64,000 nucleotides of DNA, taken from positions 1-64,000 of the forward strand of contig JBFMGC010000007.1 of assembly GCA_040752815.1 (NCBI GenBank), in the 5' to 3' direction. Source of the stretch: Candidatus Zixiibacteriota bacterium. Its GTDB lineage: Bacteria; Zixibacteria; MSB-5A5; GN15; FEB-12. Below, piece after piece: positions 54,425 through 62,810 of the stretch. Position numbers and translations under genes: made by a program. The notes under the pieces are model-generated. The model had not been told where the DNA came from. It saw only the letters and a list, made by a program, of their open reading frames with translations, and made no database searches. Position 1 is the first letter of the stretch. Each line of letters starts with the position of its first letter.

Positions 54425-55264
54425 TCACCGTAGCCTCACGCTGTCAACGGAGTCGATCGGGGCATAAAAGAGTTCGCGGTTTTGTTTATCGATCACAACC
54501 TGTGAGACCTGCCCGGTCTCCGGGTCGGCGAGCTGCGCCGGTCGGCCATCGAGAGTGACATCCACCAGCGTCGGCTTGCCCAGAGATACAATGAACTGCT
54601 CCGACGCCCGTCCCCGGTATTCTCTGTCGGGTGTGAGCATCTGCGAAAGCAGCGTGTCTCCGTCGGCGAGCACCGAGGCCCAACTTCCCACGCGCGCATA
54701 GAGAACGAGAACCATCGTATCTCCGGATACGTACGGTGCGGTATCCCTGGTGCTCTCGTATTCGAAGGTCGGCGATATGTCCGTCGTATTCTCGAGAATC
54801 GGTTCAACCGGGCTCGTTTCGGCTATCGCTTTTTTGAGCCACAGGAAGTAGATTGCCGCGCCGACCGCCAAGCCGATCACGAATATAATCGCCAGCACCA
54901 CCCCGATTCTCCCTGGCTTTCTTGCTTGCGGCTCACTCGATGCTGATTGCGACACCGTTTCAGGTGCGCGTTTTGGGTTGCGGACTGCGGTGTTTTCGGG
55001 CGCGGCCGGCTCCAGGGATTCACCCAGCTCCTCGCGAATGGCCTCAATGGTTCTGGTGAAGTCTATGCCGAGAAGCTCCGCGTAAGACTTTGCGAACAGT
55101 CGGAAGTACAGCTCTCCCGGTAACGAGTCCACGTCGCCGTCTTCCACCCGCAGGAGCGTCTCAATAGGAATCTTCAGATCGCCCGAAACCGCCTCCAGCT
55201 TTATGCCCCGACGTTCCCGCTCGAGTCTGAGCAGGGTTCCAAACTTGACGTATGTTTCACTCAT
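54425..55264 (-). CDS. rodZ: RodZ-like cytoskeletal membrane protein
   Basis: A 279-residue protein. An N-terminal helix-turn-helix domain (about 5-75; FGTLLRLERERRGIKLEAVS, RVEDGDVDSLPGELYFRLF) precedes a linker, one membrane helix (GVVLAIIFVIGLAVGAAIYF at about 123-142) and a periplasmic beta-rich domain (about 185-265) of the DUF4115 type. RodZ ties MreB filaments to the cell-wall elongation machinery, so a rod-shaped cell is suggested. mreB is not in the window. It starts at 55264, not at an upstream in-frame ATG inside maf. Confidence 0.9.
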   Translation of the reverse strand: MSETYVKFGTLLRLERERRGIKLEAVSGDLKIPIETLLRVEDGDVDSLPGELYFRLFAKSYAELLGIDFTRTIEAIREELGESLEPAAPENTAVRNPKRAPETVSQSASSEPQARKPGRIGVVLAIIFVIGLAVGAAIYFLWLKKAIAETSPVEPILENTTDISPTFEYESTRDTAPYVSGDTMVLVLYARVGSWASVLADGDTLLSQMLTPDREYRGRASEQFIVSLGKPTLVDVTLDGRPAQLADPETGQVSQVVIDKQNRELFYAPIDSVDSVRLR

Positions 55265-55281
55265 CGGAGGTTTGTACAATG

Positions 55282-55887
55282 TTATAGCAACAGCAACGCA
55301 TCCCGCGCCAAACAAAAAAGCAATGTCCGAGGCAGGCCGACAACATTATCAAGATTGCCCTCTATCCTGTCAACCAAAAAACCCCCCATGCCCTGAATCC
55401 CGTAGGCGCCGGCCTTGTCCATCGGTTCTCCGCTGTCCACGTAGCGCTCTATCTCTGGCAGCGTGACCGCGTTGAAGTACACCTCAGTACGCTCATCCCC
55501 GGAACAGATCAACCCCTGACGTTCCGCCAGCGCGAGGGCGGTGCAGACCGTGTGGCGCTTGCCGGCCAGAAGCTGCAGGGTGCGCACCGCCTCGTCACGA
55601 CTCTCCGGTTTGCCGAGGATGACCCCGTCCAGAACTACAATAGTGTCTCCACCAATGACTATATCCTCGAGATTAGACTGGCTCGCGACTACGATTGCCT
55701 TCTCTTCGGCCAGGCGAACGGCGTGGTCAAACGGGTCCTCGCCTGGCCAGACGGTCTCGTCGATCTCGGCCGTTGCCTGGCGAAACCTGACTCCCATCTC
55801 GCTGAGAAGCTGAATCCGCCTCGGAGAGCGGGAGCCGAGCACCAGCTGACGACGTTCGGCGAGGGCTGTGAGAGCGTCAACCGTCAT
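55282..55887 (-). CDS. maf: Maf-family nucleoside triphosphate pyrophosphatase
   Basis: A 201-residue house-cleaning pyrophosphatase acting on non-canonical or modified nucleotides such as dTTP/UTP analogues. Motifs are LVLGSRSPRRIQLLSEMG near the start, AEEKAIVVAS, IGGDTIVVLDGVILGKPES at about 76-94 and EGNLDNVVGLP near the end. It begins inside the last 11 bp of dtd and ends 17 bp before rodZ. Confidence 0.95.
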   Translation of the reverse strand: MTVDALTALAERRQLVLGSRSPRRIQLLSEMGVRFRQATAEIDETVWPGEDPFDHAVRLAEEKAIVVASQSNLEDIVIGGDTIVVLDGVILGKPESRDEAVRTLQLLAGKRHTVCTALALAERQGLICSGDERTEVYFNAVTLPEIERYVDSGEPMDKAGAYGIQGMGGFLVDRIEGNLDNVVGLPRTLLFCLARDALLLL

Positions 55888-56320
55888 GTTCAAGCAGTAT
55901 TGTAACCGGCCCCATATTCGTGAATTTGATGTCCATTTTGGCGCCGAACACGCCCGTGCGCGTGACCAGGCCGTTGCCTGCGACAAGTTCGACAAATCGA
56001 TTATAGAGACGCTCGGCCTCGGCCGGCTCCATGGCGTCGGAGAACCCGGGGCGGCGACCTTTGCGACAATCAGCGTACAGAGTAAACTGCGAGACAACCA
56101 TGATCTCGGCGCCGATATCGAGCGCGGACAGGTTCATCTTGCCGTCGGGGCCCTCGAAGATGCGCAGGTTGATCGCCTTGTCGGCAAGCACGCCGCACGA
56201 TTCGACTTTGTCACCGCTCCTGGTTCCGAACAGTATGAGCAAACCCATACTTGTCGAACTATGGCGCTTACCATCGATCCACACTTCTACTCTAGAGGTT
56301 CTCTGTAGCACCAATCGCAC
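55877..56320 (-). CDS. dtd: D-aminoacyl-tRNA deacylase
   Basis: A 147-residue proofreading enzyme that removes D-amino acids from tRNA. Family motifs are VRLVLQRTSR at the start, SQFTLYADCRKGRRPGF at about 77-93 and TNMGPVTILLEHDG at the end, which includes the NxGPxT active-site element. The start is GTG 56320 with AGGAG seven bases upstream. First gene of the long minus-strand operon down to rlmH. Confidence 0.95.
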   Translation of the reverse strand: MRLVLQRTSRVEVWIDGKRHSSTSMGLLILFGTRSGDKVESCGVLADKAINLRIFEGPDGKMNLSALDIGAEIMVVSQFTLYADCRKGRRPGFSDAMEPAEAERLYNRFVELVAGNGLVTRTGVFGAKMDIKFTNMGPVTILLEHDG

Positions 56321-56342
56321 GGTCGTTCTCCTGAAGGGCGTA

Positions 56343-56371
56343 AATATACTCCGCGGCACAAGGGCGGCAAA
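56343..56371 (-). promoter_or_regulatory. Possible dtd operon promoter
   Basis: On the minus strand a good -10 box TATATT (56343-56348) lies 17 bp from TTTGCC (56366-56371), a weak -35. It is 22 bp upstream of the dtd GTG. Confidence 0.4.
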
Positions 56372-56406
56372 GTGAAAGAAGAGGGCTTTTGACCCCTTTT
56401 CGCGTC

Positions 56407-56452
56407 CGGTGACAGACCCTTGTCACCGAATATGCTTGCGAGTAGACAAGCA
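56407..56452. repeat. Two inverted repeats between divergent genes
   Basis: CGGTGACA (56407-56414) pairs with TGTCACCG (56421-56428) across a 6-nt loop, and TGCTTG (56433-56438) pairs with CAAGCA (56447-56452). They sit between dtd and the dockerin/propeller gene and could be an operator or REP-like element. Confidence 0.45.
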
Positions 56453-56584
56453 AGAAATCCTGGGACCTGTCTCGTAAGGCGCGGGTGTTCAGCAAATCCG
56501 ATGAAAATACCTCTTGACAGACTCCTCTCTCGCAAGTTGATTATTAGCGTAATCAACTGGGAAGCGCCACGCGGGTGTGAGTCC

Positions 56585-57910
56585 ATGGGAAAGGCGCGGG
56601 CTGAGTTTTCTTCGATTTTCTGTGAAAAGCGGGTAGTAACCGACCGGGGTCGGGTCTGTCCTGCCGGCTTATGCCTGGCGTTGGTGGTCGTCCTTGTCCG
56701 CTGTTTGGGAATACCTGGTTCGGCCCTGGCGGCCGACTGTTTCTGCGCCGGGAAGGTCGGGAATATCAACTGTGATTCCCTTGATGAAGTGACTATCGGC
56801 GATGTGACCCTGCTGATCGATCATCTCTTCATTTCCGGGGTCGACGCGCCCGGTCTGGACGAAGCCAATATAGACGGAGACTCGGCCGGTGTGATCGATC
56901 TGGCCGACGTGATGCTGCTTATCGATATTTTGTTCATCACACACGCGGAGCTGCCCGATTGCCCGGAGCCGAAGGACTATGCAGTGTACTTTTGGGACAA
57001 AAGCAATGAGGGCTTGTATTTTGCTTACCACCCCAGCACCAACGGGTTGGATTCATTCTTCATACCCGGTCGGGGGCGAATGATTGTTTCGGCCGACGGT
57101 AAGCTCGGTTACCGCTCGACTAACCAATACGTACGCGTTGTCTCGCTCGATTCGCTTCAAGATGGAGATACTGTGCCGGTAATCGCTAACCTGTCCTCCG
57201 GAACAGTTCAGGCAGCCTCTCCCGACGGCAACTTCCTGATCGCTTACAACGGCGGCCTGAGTATTCTCAGGACGTCGGACTACGCGGAAATTCTTCACGA
57301 CAGCACCCTGTCCGGCCAGATATTCTCTGTAGACAGCCGTCGCGTGTACGGCAGAACCGTGGGCACATACCATGCCTTCAGGCTGGACCTTGCCGACCCC
57401 CTTAATTCCGTCATGGTCAAGGATTTCGCGCCTTATTTGGTTTACCAGATTGTTCCCTCGCCCGATGGGTCCAAATGGTATCTTTATCAGGCCACCTACG
57501 GGCACCAGAGATTCGCTGTCTATGATGTTGCGGCTGATTCCATAATATTCTCGGAGATCTTATGGCCCGGCAGCGGAGACTTGGCCATAACGCCCGATGG
57601 GAAGTACGTATTCTACACTAATCCTGGGGACATGATTTGGGGCGCGGGGGATCCGTACGTTCACAGATACAACGCATCGACCAACGAGGCCGAGAGCCCC
57701 GTGAGTACGGTCGGCCTTTTCGATCCCCCCTACGAGTGGGGGATTCCAATCGGCCAAGTGGCTGTAACGCCTGATGGTCACTGGCTAGCCGCTAACGGAG
57801 GCGACTATCCGTTCATAATACGGATAGATCTGGCTACTCACAACCTTACAGGTCATAGGAAGATGAATGGAAACTGGATAGAAGGAATATCTTGTCAGCT
57901 TGTGAGGTGA
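56585..57910 (+). CDS. Exported beta-propeller protein with N-terminal dockerin
   Basis: A 441-residue exported protein. A basic leader and hydrophobic segment (about 30-50, ending ALAAD) are followed at about 57-115 by a dockerin type I pair of calcium loops (DEVTIGDVTLLIDHLFISG; DSAGVIDLADVMLLIDILFI). The rest (about 130-441) is a seven-bladed-propeller-like series of strands with repeats such as VSPDGNFLIAY, ITPDGKYVFYT and VTPDGHWLAANG, as in YVTN/WD40-like proteins. The start is uncertain: ATG 56585 lacks a clear ribosome site, and the frame is open to 56420. TTGACA at 56514-56519 may be its -35 box. The dockerin closely resembles that of the protease at 58009. Confidence 0.85.
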   Translation: MGKARAEFSSIFCEKRVVTDRGRVCPAGLCLALVVVLVRCLGIPGSALAADCFCAGKVGNINCDSLDEVTIGDVTLLIDHLFISGVDAPGLDEANIDGDSAGVIDLADVMLLIDILFITHAELPDCPEPKDYAVYFWDKSNEGLYFAYHPSTNGLDSFFIPGRGRMIVSADGKLGYRSTNQYVRVVSLDSLQDGDTVPVIANLSSGTVQAASPDGNFLIAYNGGLSILRTSDYAEILHDSTLSGQIFSVDSRRVYGRTVGTYHAFRLDLADPLNSVMVKDFAPYLVYQIVPSPDGSKWYLYQATYGHQRFAVYDVAADSIIFSEILWPGSGDLAITPDGKYVFYTNPGDMIWGAGDPYVHRYNASTNEAESPVSTVGLFDPPYEWGIPIGQVAVTPDGHWLAANGGDYPFIIRIDLATHNLTGHRKMNGNWIEGISCQLVR

Positions 57911-58008
57911 GATACACAGGGTTGGAGATGTAAGCGCAATTAGCGGGCTGCCGCCGTTGTGGCGGCGACTCATCGTATAAACAACTTTCTTGGGGTCAGG
58001 AGTTCGCG

Positions 58009-59871
58009 ATGAAAACGAAATGGGCGTGTAGGGCTACTATTGTGCTCGTGACGCTCACTACATCAGCGCGGGCGCAGTTCTACCACGGAGTAGATGGACC
58101 TGTAGCCGTAAGGATTGACTCGACTCGTGTTTCCGTAGAGCCTTACGACGGCTTCAGTACGCAGGACTTAGAAGAAGCGGTGGCATCGCTGGAGCGCATA
58201 ATCGGAGTGCTTGAGGAAGAGGCGCCAAGCGGATTTGTAGTGCTGTCAATCTCGAATGGAGCCGGGCTTGATCAGTTCCTGGACACTCTCCAGGCTGTGC
58301 CCGGAGTCGAACTTGTTGAGCCGTACTATCGCAGCGAAACTGGCATGCCATTGATGGTGGGAAACCGATTCATTGCGGCGTTCAGTGAAAGTGTCAGTGG
58401 ATCGGCCATCGACAGTATTTGCGATGCATTCAGTGTTGAGATCGACCATGAGATTGACGGCATGCCGAAAGTGTTCCTGCTGAGAAACACAAGGGCATCG
58501 GGCTTACGAATGTTGAATCTGGCGAACGCATACCATGAACTGGATCAAACTCTTTACTCACATCCTGACTTTAGGGCGTATATCGAAACGACCTCGTACA
58601 TGTTGTACGACTACTACCACAACTATCAGCCGCAAACCAAGAAGGTGATAGGGCAATTCAACAGTGCTTCGGTATGGGATTTTGCTGGTATCGCGACTCC
58701 AGTGACAGTAGCGCTTTTGGATGATGGGGTTGATGAGCACGAGGATCTTCCGGTCTCTCGCATTCTGCCGGGCTACGATGTAGGCGGAGCCCTCGACATT
58801 GATTATGATCACGATTATGATCCGCGACCGGGACAAACCGTCTCACATGGGATGTCAACTGCGGGCATTGTGGGTGCTTCTCACACAACTGAAAGCGCGG
58901 GCGGAGCCATTCCTTCAAGCGGGGTTATTTCGATCGATCCTCACGTCAAGATCCTACCCATCAAGATTTTCAACGACGAAGGGAATAGTATTGGAGTTTA
59001 TGTGAGTGACCTGGTGGCAGCATTCACTTACTCTTGGACTCATGGGGCCGATATACTCTCGAACAGCTGGACGTATTCTGACCCCGCAAAAGCTCCTGAG
59101 CCTGCTCTGAATCACGCAATCGAGCGAGCCACCCTTTTCGGCCGCGGAGGGCGTGGTTGTCCGGTCATATTCGCTTCAGGGAACACGACCCTACTTTATC
59201 CAAATCCCAACGGAGTAGGTTACCCGGCGAAGTTGTCCTATTGCTTTGCTATTGGTGCAATTGGTCTGGATGACTATCGCCGGGCTTACAGCCGGTATGG
59301 TCCGGAGCTGGACATGGTAGCACCCAGCGATGACGCCTCAAACCCGGTTTGGGCGCTGGATCAAATGGGTGTGTGGGGAAAGAATTCGATATACTTTTGG
59401 GATTGCCCACCAGCAGCGAACGACGTGGACTACAATTGCCATTTCGGAGGAACTTCGGCCGCCTGCCCGCTTGCTTCAGGAACAGCCGCGCTGTTGCTGT
59501 CAAAGGATCCCACGTTGAGCGCCCAGGCGGTGTATTACATCCTCCGCAACTCTGCCGATACAAGCCTCGCCTGGGGTAACATCACACCGGGGAACTGGGA
59601 GTATGGATACGGTCGTCTGGATGCCTTCCGGGCGGTTCTGTCGCTTGCCCGGGGTGACGCCAATAATGACGGTTCAGTGACGGTAGGCGATGTCACCTTT
59701 CTGATCGACTTTCTATTTATCTCCGGTCAGAATCCGCCCTGGCCAGATCTACTACTGGGTGATGCGAACTGCAATGGTGATGTATCAGTCGGTGACGTTA
59801 GTTTGCTAATCGATCATCTGTTTGTCACCAGCGAACCACTTCCGCTCCCTTGTTTTGCCTATAACGATTGA
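58009..59871 (+). CDS. Exported subtilisin-like (S8) protease with C-terminal dockerin
   Basis: A 620-residue secreted serine protease. The signal peptide ends near residue 22 (ARA). A propeptide-like region (about 30-215) precedes the S8 domain (about 230-545) with the full triad: Asp238 in ALLDDGVDEHEDL, His280 in VSHGMSTAGIVG, Ser483 in FGGTSAACPLASGTAAL, and oxyanion Asn392 in FASGNTT. A dockerin type I pair closes the protein (about 549-606; GDANNDGSVTVGDVTFLIDF, GDANCNGDVSVGDVSLLIDH). AGGAG lies six bases before the ATG. A GCCGCC/GGCGGC hairpin lies upstream at 57950-57966. It presumably digests extracellular protein while docked to a cohesin. Confidence 0.94.
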   Translation: MKTKWACRATIVLVTLTTSARAQFYHGVDGPVAVRIDSTRVSVEPYDGFSTQDLEEAVASLERIIGVLEEEAPSGFVVLSISNGAGLDQFLDTLQAVPGVELVEPYYRSETGMPLMVGNRFIAAFSESVSGSAIDSICDAFSVEIDHEIDGMPKVFLLRNTRASGLRMLNLANAYHELDQTLYSHPDFRAYIETTSYMLYDYYHNYQPQTKKVIGQFNSASVWDFAGIATPVTVALLDDGVDEHEDLPVSRILPGYDVGGALDIDYDHDYDPRPGQTVSHGMSTAGIVGASHTTESAGGAIPSSGVISIDPHVKILPIKIFNDEGNSIGVYVSDLVAAFTYSWTHGADILSNSWTYSDPAKAPEPALNHAIERATLFGRGGRGCPVIFASGNTTLLYPNPNGVGYPAKLSYCFAIGAIGLDDYRRAYSRYGPELDMVAPSDDASNPVWALDQMGVWGKNSIYFWDCPPAANDVDYNCHFGGTSAACPLASGTAALLLSKDPTLSAQAVYYILRNSADTSLAWGNITPGNWEYGYGRLDAFRAVLSLARGDANNDGSVTVGDVTFLIDFLFISGQNPPWPDLLLGDANCNGDVSVGDVSLLIDHLFVTSEPLPLPCFAYND

Positions 59872-59880
59872 GCGAGCGAC

Positions 59881-59912
59881 CGCGCCGCCGGCCTTACCAT
59901 CCAAGCGGCGCG
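59881..59912 (+). terminator. Possible terminator after the protease gene
   Basis: CGCGCCGC (59881-59888) pairs with GCGGCGCG (59905-59912) across a 16-nt loop, 9 bp after the stop. There is no true T-run, so termination efficiency is doubtful. Confidence 0.4.
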
Positions 59913-59950
59913 TCTGTCCCCGGCGGCGACTCATCTCGCAGATTTTGTTC

Positions 59951-59980
59951 TTGGCCTAAGTCGACTCCTGCGCCTATATT
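59951..59980 (+). promoter_or_regulatory. Probable trxA promoter
   Basis: TTGGCC (59951-59956) and TATATT (59975-59980) are 18 bp apart, about 120 bp before the thioredoxin start. Confidence 0.45.
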
Positions 59981-60101
59981 CCCGCTGCGAACACTTGTAG
60001 CGCTGCGCTTTGCCGGGGTGCCGCCGCCCCGGAACTTTGATTGAGGCCGAGCGTTACAAGGGGACGATGTGCATAAACGACGACCATATAGAGGATATTG
60101 A

Positions 60102-60428
60102 ATGAGCAAGCCAGTTAACATCACCGATGACACTTTCGAGGCCGAGGTCCTTCAGGCCGACCTGCCGGTAGTGGTCGACTTCTGGGCCACCTGGTGCGGC
60201 CCGTGCAAAATGATCGCCCCGATTCTCGAGGAAGTGGCCACCGAAATGGATGGCCGGGTGAAGATCACCAAGCTCGACGTTGACACCAATAACAGAACCG
60301 CCGGCAAGTATAACATCATGTCGATTCCCTCGCTTTTGTTCTTCAAAAACGGTGAGGTGGTAGATCAGGTTGTCGGTGCGCTGCCCAAGGCGCAACTGGT
60401 GGCCCGGCTGGAAAAGGTACTGGCGTAA
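60102..60428 (+). CDS. trxA: Thioredoxin
   Basis: A 108-residue cytoplasmic disulfide reductase. The active site is WCGPC at about 31-35, in FWATWCGPCKMIAPILEE, with the cis-Pro loop at SIPSLLFF (about 75). It can pass electrons to DsbD, whose gene begins 2.4 kb downstream, and to the peroxiredoxin. A ribosome site is not obvious (GAGGATATTGA). Confidence 0.97.
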   Translation: MSKPVNITDDTFEAEVLQADLPVVVDFWATWCGPCKMIAPILEEVATEMDGRVKITKLDVDTNNRTAGKYNIMSIPSLLFFKNGEVVDQVVGALPKAQLVARLEKVLA

Positions 60429-60445
60429 CGAATAAAGTCTGCTAA

Positions 60446-60474
60446 GGCCGATTCCTTCGCGGGATCGGCCATTT
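60446..60474 (+). terminator. Hairpin after trxA
   Basis: GGCCGATTCC (60446-60455) pairs with GGGATCGGCC (60461-60470), one G-T pair, loop TTCGC, followed by ATTT. Likely a weak terminator or mRNA-end stabiliser. Confidence 0.55.
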
Positions 60475-60492
60475 CCGTCAGGGAACCGTAGC

Positions 60493-60588
60493 ATGGACTG
60501 GCAGCTACTTACATATATTGTGTTCTTCGCCGCGCTCTGGTATCTGCTGGTTACCAGAGTCTTCCCTCGTTTTGGCGTACCCACCTGA
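60493..60588 (+). CDS. Possible 31-residue single-TM protein
   Basis: An ATG at 60493 with AGGGA eight bases upstream opens 31 codons ending TGA at 60588. The product, from MDWQLLTYIVFFAALWYLLV onward, would be a single membrane helix followed by TRVFPRFG with an inside-type basic end. It lies alone between trxA and the rhomboid gene. Length is too short for confidence. Confidence 0.3.
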   Translation: MDWQLLTYIVFFAALWYLLVTRVFPRFGVPT

Positions 60589-60604
60589 GGCAGCGCCCTT
60601 CAGC

Positions 60605-60621
60605 GACCCCCGGAGGGGGTC
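60605..60621. repeat. Perfect GACCCCC/GGGGGTC palindrome
   Basis: A 7-bp stem (60605-60611 with 60615-60621) and GGA loop lie in the leader of the rhomboid gene. It is similar in style, though not in sequence, to the 3-nt-loop palindromes at 101 and 35177. Confidence 0.5.
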
Positions 60622-60684
60622 GACCGTCGTCCCTCCGAGAACGACCCTAACCGCTGCTGAGATACTGCCGATAATTCCTGTAAT

Positions 60685-61542
60685 ATGAGCCAGTATCAAT
60701 CATATGATCCGGGCGGCCCGCGAGGCGGCATTCGGATCGGGCCGGGGACTATCTCGCCGTTCATCAAGTGGATGCTGATTGCCAATGTCAGCGTCCTCGT
60801 GCTTCAGTTGGCCACAAGTGGCCGCATGGAGCTGCTGTTCGGTCTGACTCCGTCCGGTTTCTGGGCTCAGTTCCCCGCCCTGGTTCATCAGATCGTCACT
60901 TACATGTTTCTGCATCTGCCGTCGTTTCCGTTCTTCCATTTACTCTTCAATATGTTGTCGCTGTGGATGTTCGGGACGGAGATCGAACTTTCCTGGGGGG
61001 CAAAGTCGTTCGCCCGATTTTACTTCCTGGCCGGGATCATGGGGGCGCTGTTGACTTTGGCCGTGCTGCCCGGCAGCGAGGGGCCGGTGATTGGAGCGTC
61101 GGGGGCCATATATGGAATCCTGGTGGCGTACTGGCTGATGTTTCCTGATCGCCAGATATACTTCTTCCCGCTTCCGATCGCCCTCAAGGTCAAGTGGGCG
61201 ATCCCCGGGTTCATGCTGCTCGGATTGCTCTTTGGGGGCAGGGGAGTGGCCCATTTGGCGCACCTGGGCGGGGCCTTGTTTGGGCTGGCTTTCCTGAAGA
61301 TGGACTGGCGCTGGCTGGCTCTGGGCAAGCGGATTAAAAGCTTGCGGTACAAGAGGAAACTGGCTAAGCTGGAACGCAATCGCCAGCGCGCCGAAGACGT
61401 CATGAAACGTGTTGACGCGATTCTGGACAAGATCAACGAAGTCGGCATCCAGAATCTCTCTTCGGACGAACGTCAGTTTTTAGAGGAAGCGTCGAGCGAA
61501 CTCTCTCGGAAGAACCACCATTCCGGTCGAAATAATCGGTAG
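60685..61542 (+). CDS. Rhomboid-family intramembrane protease
   Basis: A 285-residue protein with about six membrane helices. The catalytic dyad is Ser139 in IGASGAIYG and His193 in HLAHLGG; FHLLFNMLSLWMFG at about 84-97 is the conserved HxxxxN region. A cytoplasmic basic coiled tail follows (about 215-285). It cleaves membrane-spanning proteins within the bilayer. The next gene begins 2 bp after the stop. No good ribosome site is seen before ATG 60685. Confidence 0.94.
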   Translation: MSQYQSYDPGGPRGGIRIGPGTISPFIKWMLIANVSVLVLQLATSGRMELLFGLTPSGFWAQFPALVHQIVTYMFLHLPSFPFFHLLFNMLSLWMFGTEIELSWGAKSFARFYFLAGIMGALLTLAVLPGSEGPVIGASGAIYGILVAYWLMFPDRQIYFFPLPIALKVKWAIPGFMLLGLLFGGRGVAHLAHLGGALFGLAFLKMDWRWLALGKRIKSLRYKRKLAKLERNRQRAEDVMKRVDAILDKINEVGIQNLSSDERQFLEEASSELSRKNHHSGRNNR

Positions 61543-61544
61543 AT

Positions 61545-62735
61545 ATGGCGCGCAAGATTCTCATAGCCGAGCAGGCCGACACCACCAGAACTGTGGCCGA
61601 AACCGTTCTGCGTCAGAGCGGATATGATGTCATCGCGGTCATCGCCGCCCAGAAGGCGCGTGAGGTGTTGGAGCTGTCTCGACCCGATCTGATCATAATG
61701 GGCGCCGATCTGATGGCTCCCGACGGTACCCCGTACTATGAAAGGGTGCGCCAGGATTGTCAGGACAGACTCGTGCCGGTACTCCTATTCGAGCCGGCCG
61801 ACAGAACTGGATTTGCCCCTTCGTCCGACCACGTGGTTATTCCGCGACCGTTCGATCCTCAGGACCTGCTAAACAAGGTTACCGCTGCTCTGTCGAGAGG
61901 CGATGAGGCCGCCGTGGGCGGTCCGCTCGCCGGCACGGAGATTGACGACAGCTTCCTTGATGCCGCTCTCGGGCTGGATGATATCGCTGTCACCTCGTCG
62001 GAAGTCCTTGACAAAACTTCGCTGGGAGCTCGCGGGCAGGCCGCCTCGGCTGAGAAGCTGATCGGCCTTGACGGTCAGTCGGATCAGGCCGGCGAGACCG
62101 GCGGCACGAGAGTGGAGTCGTTGGTGCTCGACACCAACAGCAGCCGCATCGTGCGCCAGGTACCGGGCCGCAAGGCCCCGATGGACGGAACCGGCAAACT
62201 GGAAATTCTGTCCGATCAGTACGGCTTAAAGGAACCGCTCCCCTCGGGGCAGGAAGAGCGGGCGGTCCACGATTATGACTGGTTCATCGATTCCATGAGG
62301 AAAGACGCCGACCCTGCCGTCGCCTTGACCCCGAACCCGGTTGACTCAGGCAAACTGAAACTATCCGATCACGCCGCGGCGATCGATCCCCGTACTCCGG
62401 GACCGGGCACTCATCGGGCCGCGACCCCGTCCCCCGCCGGAGTGGAGAAATTCATAGACGAGTTCAAGAAGGAGATGCGCCAGCTTCACGAGACCGAGTC
62501 CGAGTCGCTCGTCCCCGATGTCAGGACTATCGGTCCGGACCGAGTAGCTGAACCGGTTGGCTGGGAAGAGAAGCTGGAAACCCTCGCACCCACCGAACTC
62601 GATCAGTTTACGCGGGAATTCGCGCGTGAACTCGGGCGACGCGTGGCCGAGATTATCGCCGCCAAGATCGACTCGGAAAAACTGATGCGTCTGGTCAAAG
62701 CTGAAATTGTTCAACGCCACCGCAAGAGCAAGTAA
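61545..62735 (+). CDS. Pseudo-receiver protein with C-terminal helical domain
   Basis: A 396-residue protein. Residues about 4-120 have the layout of a response-regulator receiver, but the acidic pocket is degenerate (ILIAEQADTTRT instead of DD) and the phospho-acceptor Asp is replaced by Gly in PDLIIMGADLMAPDG (about 48-62). A long low-complexity linker (about 125-330) leads to a conserved-looking C-terminal helix pair (TELDQFTREFARELGRRVAE at about 350-369; DSEKLMRLVKAEIVQRHRKS). It probably signals by protein contact rather than phosphorylation. It follows the rhomboid gene by 2 bp and could be co-expressed. Confidence 0.82.
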   Translation: MARKILIAEQADTTRTVAETVLRQSGYDVIAVIAAQKAREVLELSRPDLIIMGADLMAPDGTPYYERVRQDCQDRLVPVLLFEPADRTGFAPSSDHVVIPRPFDPQDLLNKVTAALSRGDEAAVGGPLAGTEIDDSFLDAALGLDDIAVTSSEVLDKTSLGARGQAASAEKLIGLDGQSDQAGETGGTRVESLVLDTNSSRIVRQVPGRKAPMDGTGKLEILSDQYGLKEPLPSGQEERAVHDYDWFIDSMRKDADPAVALTPNPVDSGKLKLSDHAAAIDPRTPGPGTHRAATPSPAGVEKFIDEFKKEMRQLHETESESLVPDVRTIGPDRVAEPVGWEEKLETLAPTELDQFTREFARELGRRVAEIIAAKIDSEKLMRLVKAEIVQRHRKSK

Positions 62736-62810
62736 TCTCTTGAAGCGCCTGACTTCCTCCAGTAGTATAATCTCCCGATTGCTGAATATGTCTCAAACTG
62801 AAGGTGCTCC

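Noticed and set aside
57924-57940. Second sigma54-like site before the protease gene
   Set aside because: GG and GC spacing is right, but the -12 half (AGCGCA) does not match TTGCA well.
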